Source of the DNA: G965216695 sp965216695
GTDB lineage: Bacteria; Pseudomonadota; Gammaproteobacteria; Pseudomonadales; Azotimanducaceae
DNA: 64,000 nt
Assembly (NCBI GenBank): GCA_965216695.1
Contig: OZ244212.1
Span: 4,650,001 to 4,714,000, forward strand
Direction of reading: 5' to 3'
A program made the translations under genes and the position numbers. Below the pieces are notes generated by a model. That model did no database searches. It was not told the origin of the DNA and was given only the letters and a program-made list of their open reading frames with translations. This document shows, piece by piece, positions 38,755 to 46,266 of this stretch (the first letter of the stretch is position 1; every line of letters starts with the position of its first letter).

Positions 38755-40026
38755 TCAATCGTTGCGCTTGATGTCGCGGAACGGACCCGTGTCGGCGCGT
38801 GCTTCTTTAGGCATACCGAGCACCCGCTCGGAGATAATGTTGCGCTGAATTTCGTCGGTGCCGCCTGCGATCGAGATCGCCGGTACGGATACCAGCACCT
38901 CTGCGATCATACCGTCGGCGGCTGAATCCGGACCGGAACGCATTGCGTCCGCACCGGAGATCAGTGTGTGCACGTACGCCGCCTGGCGCGCGATAACGCT
39001 CGCGGACAGCTTGCCGATGGAACCCGCCGGTACGAGCTCGTTGGATCCGGACTTCCGCTGCGCTTCCGCGGCCTGCAGCGACAATTGTGCGCCCTTGGTC
39101 ATTGACAGCAACTTTGCGATTTCCTGGCGAACGGTCGGATCGTTCAATGCACCGGTTTCGCGAGCGCGTGGCAGCACGAGGTCAACGCGCCCCTGGCGCT
39201 GCGGGTACCAGGTATAGGGTTCATTGGCGATCCGCAGTTCTTCGCGGTATTCGTCGTACGCGCGTCCAACACCGTCCCGCGCAGCTGGATTCGCCCGGCC
39301 AACGCCCCCCAGGCGCCGTTCGTAGGACAACGTCGTCTTTGCAACCTGCCAGCCATTTCCTTCACCGCCCACGAGATCGCTGCTGTCGACGACCGCGTCG
39401 GTGAGGAATACTTCATTGAAAGACGCATGGCCATTCATCTGCCGGAGCGGCCGGACATCCACGCCCGGCTGGCGCATGTTGATCAGAAAGAAACTGATAC
39501 CCTGATGTTTCGGTACATCGAAGTCCGTACGCGCCACCAGAATGCCGTAGTCCGCGTGATGCGCGCTCGTGTTCCAGACCTTCTGGCCGTTGACGATCCA
39601 CCGGTCATCGACCCGCTCGGCTTTCGTAGACAGCCCGGCGAGGTCGGACCCGGAACCGGGCTCGCTGAACAGCTGACACCACGAGTGCTCTCCGGTCAGG
39701 ATGGGCCGAAGATATCGGCGTTTCTGATCGTCGTTGCCCATTGCGAGTATCGTTTCGGCAGCAAGCCGCCCGGGACCCGCTTGGGCTATTGGTACTACGC
39801 CGCGACTATTGAAGATTCGGGATACAACCGACGACTGAGCCAGCGTGAAATCACGACCGAAGTACGCGCTTGGCCAATGCGGCACAGACCAGCCGCCGTC
39901 AACAAGCGTCTCCCGCCATTGCCGCAGCGGCAGATCGGCGTTCCAATTCGCGTCGAGCCACGCATGGACGGCTCCCGCGATCGCTTGTTCATCCGCGTCC
40001 GCGCCGACGGGTGCATCGTCGTTCAT
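38755..40026 (-). CDS. Acyl-CoA dehydrogenase (subunit of a likely heteromeric pair)
   Basis: 423 residues from ATG 40026, which overlaps the stop of the next gene upstream (ATGA). QLFSEPGSGSDLAGLSTKAE and WIVNGQKVWNTSAHHADYGI are FAD/substrate motifs of the family; SIAGGTDEIQRNIISERVLG is the C-terminal signature. The usual Glu of the YEG-T motif is Gly in AGGT, and SYERR near residue 255 may supply the base instead. The sequence resembles the FadE29-type subunit of steroid side-chain alpha2-beta2 dehydrogenases. The enzyme would introduce a double bond into an acyl-CoA in beta-oxidation. Confidence 0.85.
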   Translation of the reverse strand: MNDDAPVGADADEQAIAGAVHAWLDANWNADLPLRQWRETLVDGGWSVPHWPSAYFGRDFTLAQSSVVSRIFNSRGVVPIAQAGPGRLAAETILAMGNDDQKRRYLRPILTGEHSWCQLFSEPGSGSDLAGLSTKAERVDDRWIVNGQKVWNTSAHHADYGILVARTDFDVPKHQGISFFLINMRQPGVDVRPLRQMNGHASFNEVFLTDAVVDSSDLVGGEGNGWQVAKTTLSYERRLGGVGRANPAARDGVGRAYDEYREELRIANEPYTWYPQRQGRVDLVLPRARETGALNDPTVRQEIAKLLSMTKGAQLSLQAAEAQRKSGSNELVPAGSIGKLSASVIARQAAYVHTLISGADAMRSGPDSAADGMIAEVLVSVPAISIAGGTDEIQRNIISERVLGMPKEARADTGPFRDIKRND

Positions 40027-41129
40027 GGAGCCGCCTCCTGCGCTTCGATTACGGCCATCATGCGCTCCCGGTGGTATGCGGGTGTACCCAGGAATACCTC
40101 GGAACTCTTCGCGCGTTTGTACCAAAGTTGCGTGTCTTCTTCCCAGGTGAATCCAATACCGCCGCGCATCTGAATGGCTTCCTTTGCAGCGTTCATGTAC
40201 GTGTCCGATGCCATCGCTTTAACCATGCTCGGCAGGTAGGGCTCTCCCTCTCCGGAGGCGAGGCACGCGGCCGCGTGATGCGTCGCGGCCTTCGCCCATT
40301 CGACTTCCATCAGCAGATCAGCGCACCGATGTTTCAACGCTTGAAACGAACCGATCGGGCGCCCGAACTGGTAGCGCATCCCGGTGTATTCGATTGTGGA
40401 GTCCAGAAGGTGCTGCGCGCCGCCGATCATTTCGTGCGCAAGCGCGACACAGAGTTCGTCCCACAGGCGGTTCATCCCGGAGGCATCCACATCGCCGATG
40501 GACTGTGCGACTGCTGCGTCGAACCGAACGCTCGCGAGCTTGCGCGTCGGATCCAGGCCCACCACGGGTTCAATATGTACGCCGTCGGCTTGCGGGGAAA
40601 CTTGGTACAGACCCAGGCCGCCTGTCGTGCGCGCGATCGTAATCAGGCAGTCGGCGACCTGGGCGTCGATTACCAGCGGTGCTGTTCCCGTCACCCGGTC
40701 GTCCTCAGCATGGAGCGCGTGTCCGACACGTTCCGGCGCGTCGAGATTATCGAGTACCAGCGTAGCGATGGTGCGTCCGGAAGCGAGATCGGGTAGTAGC
40801 CTGTCGCGCGCATCGGTCCGCGCCAGGTGCAGCAGCGCGGCACTGGCCATCACCGCGCTGGCGAAGAACGGTCCACAGTAAAGGTGTCGACCCATCTCCT
40901 CGGCCGCTATGCCGAGTTCTACCGGTCCGAAACCGTAGCCGCCGAAGGCCTCCGGAATATGTGTACCGGTTAGCCCCAGCTCGCCGCTCAGTTGCCGCCA
41001 GACCGCCGGGTCGTAGCCTGAATTGGTCTGCATGAGTTCTCGTGTTAGCCGCGGTTGAGATTTCTCCCGCAGAAACCGGGCGATCACTTCGCGAAACTGT
41101 TGCTGATCTTCGGTGAATTCGGTTTGCAT
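40023..41129 (-). CDS. Acyl-CoA dehydrogenase (second subunit of the pair)
   Basis: 368 residues. MQTEFTEDQQQFREVIARFL and HIPEAFGGYGFGPVELGIAA open the N-terminal helical domain; FDAAVAQSIG and GRPIGSFQALKHRCADLLME form the dimer and FAD contacts, and MRGGIGFTWEEDTQLWYKRA is the C-terminal signature, resembling FadE28-type partners. No catalytic glutamate is evident, which agrees with heteromeric enzymes where only one subunit is catalytic. It overlaps the downstream partner gene by 4 bases and follows the transporter gene by 5 bases. Confidence 0.85.
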   Translation of the reverse strand: MQTEFTEDQQQFREVIARFLREKSQPRLTRELMQTNSGYDPAVWRQLSGELGLTGTHIPEAFGGYGFGPVELGIAAEEMGRHLYCGPFFASAVMASAALLHLARTDARDRLLPDLASGRTIATLVLDNLDAPERVGHALHAEDDRVTGTAPLVIDAQVADCLITIARTTGGLGLYQVSPQADGVHIEPVVGLDPTRKLASVRFDAAVAQSIGDVDASGMNRLWDELCVALAHEMIGGAQHLLDSTIEYTGMRYQFGRPIGSFQALKHRCADLLMEVEWAKAATHHAAACLASGEGEPYLPSMVKAMASDTYMNAAKEAIQMRGGIGFTWEEDTQLWYKRAKSSEVFLGTPAYHRERMMAVIEAQEAAP

Positions 41130-41134
41130 TTGGT

Positions 41135-42526
41135 CTACGGCCGTGCGCCCTCCACCGCAACCTGCGCTTCCTGAGCACGGATTGTTTCGCGCAGTTCGAG
41201 CTGTTGGGCGCGAGATATTGGGTAGCGCCAGACGATCAACGATGCCAGCACGAAGATGGCCGCCGGCAGCACACCAATCGTCAAACGCAGACCAAACAAT
41301 GCGTCGGGCGTGTTCTGCGCACCATTCGCCGCGTCAAATCCGAACAGCGCAAGCGATTGCAACGCCAGCCAGCCGCCAAGACTGGACGCAAGTTTCATCA
41401 CAAGGGACCAGGCTGAGAAGAAGAGTGCGGTGCGGTTCTCGCCGGTTTGCGTTCGGTCCAGGTCGATGACGTCCGCTTTCATGGAATTGGGGAGTGCCTG
41501 GAACGACCCGGTGGCGAATCCCATCAGAAATATGAAGGGCATCATGAACCAGAAGTCACCCTCGCCCAGGAACAGATAGACCAGACTGAACGTTGCGAGC
41601 GTCAGCATGCCCGCCACCCATGCGCGGTGTTTACCAATGTGACCCGAAAGCCATACCCAGAACGGAATGCCGAGAAAGCCCGCCGTGGAACTGATGATCA
41701 CCAGATAGGGCACCTTGGCCGGCGATTCACGGACGATAAACTCCACGTAGAAGATGTAGAGCGGCATTACGATTGCAAGCGCAACGGACGACAGGATGAA
41801 GCCCGCGACAAGGATGCGGAACGGCCGGTTGCGCCACATGATTTGCAGGCCGGGAATCAGGGCGACACGCGCTGCCGTTGAGCTACGTGCGCGCGCCGGC
41901 GTTTCGGGCACGCGCCATACGGTCAATCCGACACAGACGGGGACCAGGAGCATGGCGGCAATGCCCAACAGATGCATTACGTTGGCTGTGCCGCCGAACC
42001 CGAACGCCACCAGAGCGACGAACGGAATGAGTTGGGCGACAATTCCGCCCAAACTGCCCATGACCGCTCTCCAACCCGTTATCCGAGTGCGCTCGTCGTA
42101 GTCATCTGACAACTCGGCGGCCCACGCATAGTAGGGGATCAGCAACATGGTCCAGCCGAGCCAAAGCACGAGCAACCACGAGAACAGGTACCAGATACCT
42201 GCGCCCTCGGGGGGCAGAAAGACGTGGTAGATGCCGAGCATCATGAAAGGGACGGATGCAACCATCCACGGGCGGCGTCGCCCCCAGCGAGTGCGCGTGC
42301 GGTCGCTCAGGTAACCCATCACGGGATCGGTCACGACGTCGAACAGTCGCGCCAGAAACAGAATGTTGGCGACGGCGGATATGCCGAGTCCGACATCGCC
42401 GGTGTAGAAGCGCGACAGCCAGATCGCCATCGGAATGATGGTGAGCATGATCGGCAGGTCCGACAGGCCGTAGTAGAACAGAGACGACCGGCTCAGGGGG
42501 CGTGAAACCGTGGATTCGCCGGCCAC
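41135..42526 (-). CDS. MFS transporter, GPH (MelB-like sugar/cation symporter) type
   Basis: 463 residues from a GTG at 42526, with about 12 membrane segments. FLARLFDVVTDPVMGYLSDR and TRWGRRRPWMVASVPFMM near the N-terminus are the glycoside-pentoside-hexuronide:cation symporter signature (the DxxxDxxxG motif and the RRP loop); PYYAWAAELSDDYDERTRI is a second. It is an inner-membrane symporter. Together with the GH3 beta-glucosidase it hints that the substrate enters as a glycoside, though this family also carries non-sugar compounds. It leads the operon with the two acyl-CoA dehydrogenases. Confidence 0.9.
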   Translation of the reverse strand: MAGESTVSRPLSRSSLFYYGLSDLPIMLTIIPMAIWLSRFYTGDVGLGISAVANILFLARLFDVVTDPVMGYLSDRTRTRWGRRRPWMVASVPFMMLGIYHVFLPPEGAGIWYLFSWLLVLWLGWTMLLIPYYAWAAELSDDYDERTRITGWRAVMGSLGGIVAQLIPFVALVAFGFGGTANVMHLLGIAAMLLVPVCVGLTVWRVPETPARARSSTAARVALIPGLQIMWRNRPFRILVAGFILSSVALAIVMPLYIFYVEFIVRESPAKVPYLVIISSTAGFLGIPFWVWLSGHIGKHRAWVAGMLTLATFSLVYLFLGEGDFWFMMPFIFLMGFATGSFQALPNSMKADVIDLDRTQTGENRTALFFSAWSLVMKLASSLGGWLALQSLALFGFDAANGAQNTPDALFGLRLTIGVLPAAIFVLASLIVWRYPISRAQQLELRETIRAQEAQVAVEGARP

Positions 42527-42556
42527 AGGGCTAGGCCTACCGTGTTCAGGCTGCGA

Positions 42557-43204
42557 TTACTGTACGTTGACGCCGAACTTGCTGAGATTGGACACTAGGC
42601 GCACTTCGCCCGGACGGTCCCAGTACGACTGCCGCTTGGTTACGCCTAAGTCCGTGCAGATCGGCCATTCGTTGCGGGAGAGATTGTCGGCCTCGATATC
42701 GCCCTGACAGCTGTTGAACATTACGCCGCTGCCTTCCGTTCGCTGGGTAGCGACCCGGTCCGTGTACCACGAACCTTTCGTCAGAAACTGTTCGAAGTGA
42801 CCGAGTTCGTGGAGTGCAACGATGTAATTCTCGAGGTCTGCGCCGCCTTCCTTGCCCTCGAAACGCGCTTTGGTCTTTCCAAGCGCCTGCCATTGACCGG
42901 CAGGGTCGAAGCTGAGCTTGGCGCTCGGATCCCAGACCATCACGTGTTTGTACTGCCCCTCGTAGAATCCGTAGGCGGCGCCGCCCATGATGCCGGCCCA
43001 TTCGGTGTCGCCGACGATCCACAGGTCCTCGTCGCATTCCAGGGCCATCTTCAATAGCTCTTTCGCGCGCGGCGAGGCGTTCACCTTGCCGTGGTTCATC
43101 ACCTTCCAGAACTCGGATTTCACATCCAGATGGCCGTTGAGCGTAATCTGCTGACCGCTGCAGACGATCTGAATCGTGGAGCCTTTTTCGACGTATTTGA
43201 TCAT
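42557..43204 (-). CDS. Putative zinc metallopeptidase, M91 (NleD-like) type
   Basis: 215 residues from ATG 43204 with GGGGGAAAT upstream; an open extension to 43300 lacks a ribosome site. The centre reads NYIVALHELGHFEQFL, a HExxH metal motif, followed by DIEADNLSRNEWPICTDLGV and KRQSYWDRP, which resembles the third-ligand Glu and the E-N-x-x-R ... R-x-x-Y tail of M91 peptidases. There is no signal peptide and no membrane segment. Neighbours are a transporter gene in the same direction (30 bases on) and a divergent amidohydrolase gene. In effectors, M91 enzymes cut host kinases; a role here as a toxin or self-acting protease is unknown. The M91 assignment is tentative. Confidence 0.55.
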   Translation of the reverse strand: MIKYVEKGSTIQIVCSGQQITLNGHLDVKSEFWKVMNHGKVNASPRAKELLKMALECDEDLWIVGDTEWAGIMGGAAYGFYEGQYKHVMVWDPSAKLSFDPAGQWQALGKTKARFEGKEGGADLENYIVALHELGHFEQFLTKGSWYTDRVATQRTEGSGVMFNSCQGDIEADNLSRNEWPICTDLGVTKRQSYWDRPGEVRLVSNLSKFGVNVQ

Positions 43205-43362
43205 GCCTATTTCCCCCGGACTGGCCACGATTGTTGGCAGTTGCGGCGAGTATCGCACGAGCCGCGGCGATTGGAAATTGATCGTGTTGGAGCCCCGCAC
43301 TTGCCTCGGGGCGCGAGTTGTCTAAATATGGGGCGTCTGTTCTTTAGGCGCGGAGGAAGGCG

Positions 43363-44619
43363 ATGGCGGTTACGAGCATTCCGGAGCCGGATACCAACAA
43401 TGTGTGGCGTCTGGAAACCCCTGGGAGCGATGGCTGGATCCGCTCCGCCCGCCCCGATGCAGCGAACAAATTTTTCATGGTCTCGGCCGATGGCCATGTT
43501 CAGGAACCCAATTCCTTCTTAGCCGATCGTATCGATCGCTCCTTTCATGATCGACTCCCGGGCGTCGTGTTGGGTGATGACGGCGAGAAGTATCAGAAAA
43601 CCGAAGGTTTCCGTCGCGCCAAGCTGAATTGGGTTCAGCCGTTCGAGGGACACGAAAAACTTCGCAACGAGTCGGGCCGCACGCCGGAGGACCGGATTTC
43701 GGATCTCGCGTTGGACGGATGCGACGCTGAAGTACTCTTTCCCAACAAGGGACTTACGATCTGGGCGACGCGTGACGCTGAATTCAGTCATGCCATGTGT
43801 CGTGCGTACAACGATTGGGCATGGGAGGAGTTTTCCGAATTCAACGACCGCCTGGCGCCGATGGCATGTATCGCCCCGGCGCTACTGGACGACGCGATTG
43901 CCGAAATCCAGCGCTGCGCAGCATTGGGTTTCAAGGGTCTGTCACTGCCATGCAAACCAGTCTTCGGACCACCGGACGTGGACGACCTGAATTACAACCT
44001 GCGCGAATTCGAACCCTTGTGGGATTGTATTGAAGAGGTCGGATTACCGATCACGTTCCACGTTTCCACCGGCCGTGATCCGAGAACCGCGCGGTCCCAG
44101 GGCGGCGCCGTGATCAACTACACGGTGCACTCGCTGGCTCCGACGATGGAGCCGCTCGTGAACATTTGTGCGTCCGGCGTCGCGGAGCGGCATCCGACGT
44201 TGCGCTTCGGAGCGATCGAGGCCGGAATCGGCTGGGTTGCGTGGATGATGGAAGCGATGGACGAAGCGTATCGCAAGCATCACATGTGGGTACGACCGAA
44301 ACTCGACGGCTTGCCGAGTGACTATTTTCGCCGGCAGGGATTCGCGAGTTTTCAGGAAGACAAAGCGGGCCTTGTGCTGGCGCGCGAATTCGACCTGGTG
44401 GACAACATGCTTTGGGCGAATGATTTTCCACACCACGAGGGCTCTTGGCCATACTCAGCCCAGGCGATCGAGCGAACAATGACGTCGCTCAGCGACGCAG
44501 AACGCGCGAAAATTCTTGGTCTGAACGCCGCGCGGATATTCGACATACCGGTGCCGGACCGGTTTTGTGACCACGACGACGCGGCCGCGGTTGCCGCGGC
44601 GCAATCACGCAGAGCCTGA
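43363..44619 (+). CDS. Amidohydrolase_2 family protein
   Basis: 418 residues. SADGHVQEP (near 42-50) is the first metal motif (D-x-H), FHVSTGRDP gives the strand-5 histidine, and DNMLWANDFPHHEGSWPYSA with an Asp near the end completes the TIM barrel. These match the ACMSD/OH-DDVA-hydrolase group (COG2159), which hydrolyses or decarboxylates ring-cleavage products; the LWANDFPHHEGSWP form is frequent next to steroid and terpenoid catabolic genes. The C-terminus has an alanine-rich tail. It is followed after 15 bases by a carboxymuconolactone-decarboxylase-like gene. Confidence 0.88.
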   Translation: MAVTSIPEPDTNNVWRLETPGSDGWIRSARPDAANKFFMVSADGHVQEPNSFLADRIDRSFHDRLPGVVLGDDGEKYQKTEGFRRAKLNWVQPFEGHEKLRNESGRTPEDRISDLALDGCDAEVLFPNKGLTIWATRDAEFSHAMCRAYNDWAWEEFSEFNDRLAPMACIAPALLDDAIAEIQRCAALGFKGLSLPCKPVFGPPDVDDLNYNLREFEPLWDCIEEVGLPITFHVSTGRDPRTARSQGGAVINYTVHSLAPTMEPLVNICASGVAERHPTLRFGAIEAGIGWVAWMMEAMDEAYRKHHMWVRPKLDGLPSDYFRRQGFASFQEDKAGLVLAREFDLVDNMLWANDFPHHEGSWPYSAQAIERTMTSLSDAERAKILGLNAARIFDIPVPDRFCDHDDAAAVAAAQSRRA

Positions 44620-44634
44620 ATCAGGGGAGCGACT

Positions 44635-44964
44635 ATGGCGGACAATCCAACCAACGCGGCGAGGCAGACGCTCGGCGATTTTGCACCGAAGATGATTGAA
44701 CTCACGGAACAGGTGCTGTTCGGAGACGTCTGGGAGCGTCCGGAACTCAGTAAGCGGGACCGCAGCCTGATCACGTGCGCAACGCTCGTTGCGTTGGGCA
44801 AGACCGAGCAGATGAACTTTCATTTTCCGCGCGCACTGGAAAACGGTGTCACGCGCACCGAACTGGTCGAGATGATTACGCATCTGGCGTTTTACGCGGG
44901 CTGGCCCAGCGCGATGTCTGCATTGGGGAAGGCGCGTGAACTGCTGGGTGACGCGGAAGGTTGA
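44635..44964 (+). CDS. Carboxymuconolactone decarboxylase/AhpD-like protein
   Basis: 109 residues; ATG preceded by AGGGGAG. LFGDVWERPELSKRDRSLIT, LVALGKTEQMNFHFPRALEN and GVTRTELVEMITHLAFYAGW are the standard CMD pattern. The CxxC redox pair of AhpD is absent, so a decarboxylase or isomerase-like role for a ring-cleavage product is more plausible than peroxidase support. It forms a two-gene unit with the amidohydrolase. Confidence 0.88.
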   Translation: MADNPTNAARQTLGDFAPKMIELTEQVLFGDVWERPELSKRDRSLITCATLVALGKTEQMNFHFPRALENGVTRTELVEMITHLAFYAGWPSAMSALGKARELLGDAEG

Positions 44965-44995
44965 CCGCTGCCGGACCGTTCTCGCGGCACGCTGC

Positions 44996-45433
44996 TCAGT
45001 TGCCGAGCCACCACCATACTGCAAGATTTGCAAATAGCGCGACGCTCGCGAGTCCCGTACTCCAGCGGACAAACTCGAAGCTTCGGCGATTGCGCAACTC
45101 GCGCTCGCGCACGGTAATCTCGACCAGCGCCGTCAACACATTGTACGCCGTCTTCCGTGCCTTTGCGCGATCGTGACGGTGTTCGACTCCACGACTCACG
45201 TGATTTGCCAGTTGATTCATCGCGCTCTTGTACTCTTTCTCGAATCGCGAGCGGCGTTTACGCGCGTTGCGCGCAAACAAACAGAAGCGGTTACAGTCGC
45301 GCAACGCGGCGCGATAGTCTCTTAGTGGCGCGGCTGCAGCGCCCAACCGTCGACGGTTGCGCGCGTCGGAACGAACCACCTCTGTTTCACCCGTTTCACC
45401 TGGCAATCCCAGTGTAATCTCTTCTACCGCCAT
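44996..45433 (-). CDS. Hypothetical protein with C-terminal membrane anchor
   Basis: 145 residues from ATG 45433, preceded by GGGAGAG. It is strongly basic and arginine-rich in the middle (RDYRAALRDCNRFCLFARNA, RKRRSRFEKEYKSAMNQLAN) and ends with a single membrane segment FVRWSTGLASVALFANLAVW. This tail-anchor layout suggests a cytoplasmic helical domain tethered to the inner membrane. I do not recognise a family. It is convergent with the CMD-like gene and its upstream region holds the hairpin at 45480-45505. Confidence 0.6.
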   Translation of the reverse strand: MAVEEITLGLPGETGETEVVRSDARNRRRLGAAAAPLRDYRAALRDCNRFCLFARNARKRRSRFEKEYKSAMNQLANHVSRGVEHRHDRAKARKTAYNVLTALVEITVRERELRNRRSFEFVRWSTGLASVALFANLAVWWWLGN

Positions 45434-45479
45434 CGCTCTCTCCCGCAATAACCGACCCAAATCCCACGAAAAACGTCAG

Positions 45480-45505
45480 CTCAACAACGGGTAGACGTTG
45501 TTGAG
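45480..45505. other. Perfect 10-bp inverted repeat
   Basis: CTCAACAACG (45480-45489) and CGTTGTTGAG (45496-45505) are perfect complements around the 6-base loop GGTAGA. The repeat lies 47-72 bases upstream of the membrane-anchored hypothetical gene and about 200 bases before the envelope cluster. On the minus strand it is followed after several bases by TTTTT, so it may be an attenuator for the leftward gene, or an operator. The rest of 45506-45700 holds a weak GCGAC/GTCGC hairpin and a T-run near 45591 but no clear promoter. Confidence 0.5.
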
Positions 45506-45700
45506 AGGGACTTGGGTTCCGGAGAATTACGCATCATTTAAGCGCGACAACCAAGTCGCAACGCGTTCATTTTGTGGGTTCGGTCACGAAGTTTTTTTTC
45601 GCACTGGTCAAGATTGCGCGTGGAGAGAACGGCCGAACGCGGTCGTAACATAGATTAACGTTCTGACAGGGACAGCGGATGGCCACCGAGGGGAGCCATC

Positions 45701-46264
45701 ATGTTGAAGTCCGTTTCACAGGGAATTGTCGCGACAGTCATTGCCTGCTTCGCGATCACAGCCGGCGCCGAAACCTACGAAGGTTCGGCAACGCGAACGC
45801 CGTCCACACCACCTCCGGCGGAGGTGCAGAGCCTGGACGAGCAGGTGCAGGCTGTAAAATCTGACGTTCTGGCCATTGCGGCGGAGCTCAGCCTTCTCGA
45901 AGAAGAGCTGCTTTTTCCATCGAATTCTCAGGTATCGCTGTTTGTTGCGCACACCCGAGACGAGACGTTTCGCCTGGATGCAATTGATGTCCGCATCAAC
46001 GGTAATCCCGCGATGCATCATATCTACAACTTCAAGGAACTGGATGCGCTTCATAACGGCGGGATTCAACGCCTGTATACCGGCAATCTGAGTCGCGGCG
46101 CGCACAGTCTCGAAATCCAGATCATCGGCAAAGTGAACGGTGAGCACGACTTTGCCAGCGCCCGAAGTTTCGAATTCACCAAGGACATTGATCCGCGTGC
46201 GCTGGAAATAGCGATCGCGGGACCAACAGCAGGCAAGGACGCCATACTTTTGCGCGAGCTGTAG
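45701..46264 (+). CDS. Secreted protein with coiled coil, first gene of the envelope cluster
   Basis: 187 residues; GGGGAG lies just upstream of the ATG at 45701. Signal peptide SVSQGIVATVIACFAITAGA, then a proline-rich linker (TPSTPPPAEV), a coiled coil (QSLDEQVQAVKSDVLAIAAE and LSLLEEELL), then a beta-rich domain (VSLFVAHTRDETFRLDAIDV, RGAHSLEIQIIGKVNGEHD). It is thus probably a periplasmic structural protein. I do not recognise a named family. Its stop lies two bases from the start of the TPR gene that follows, so it belongs to the same transcript. Confidence 0.72.
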   Translation: MLKSVSQGIVATVIACFAITAGAETYEGSATRTPSTPPPAEVQSLDEQVQAVKSDVLAIAAELSLLEEELLFPSNSQVSLFVAHTRDETFRLDAIDVRINGNPAMHHIYNFKELDALHNGGIQRLYTGNLSRGAHSLEIQIIGKVNGEHDFASARSFEFTKDIDPRALEIAIAGPTAGKDAILLREL

Positions 46265-46266
46265 CA

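Noticed and set aside
45491..45501. GTAGACGTTGT shared with the TetR operator at 5181
   Set aside because: Only 11 bases are shared and the symmetry axis differs: at 45480 the repeat arms are CTCAACAACG, not GTAGAC. Probably coincidence.
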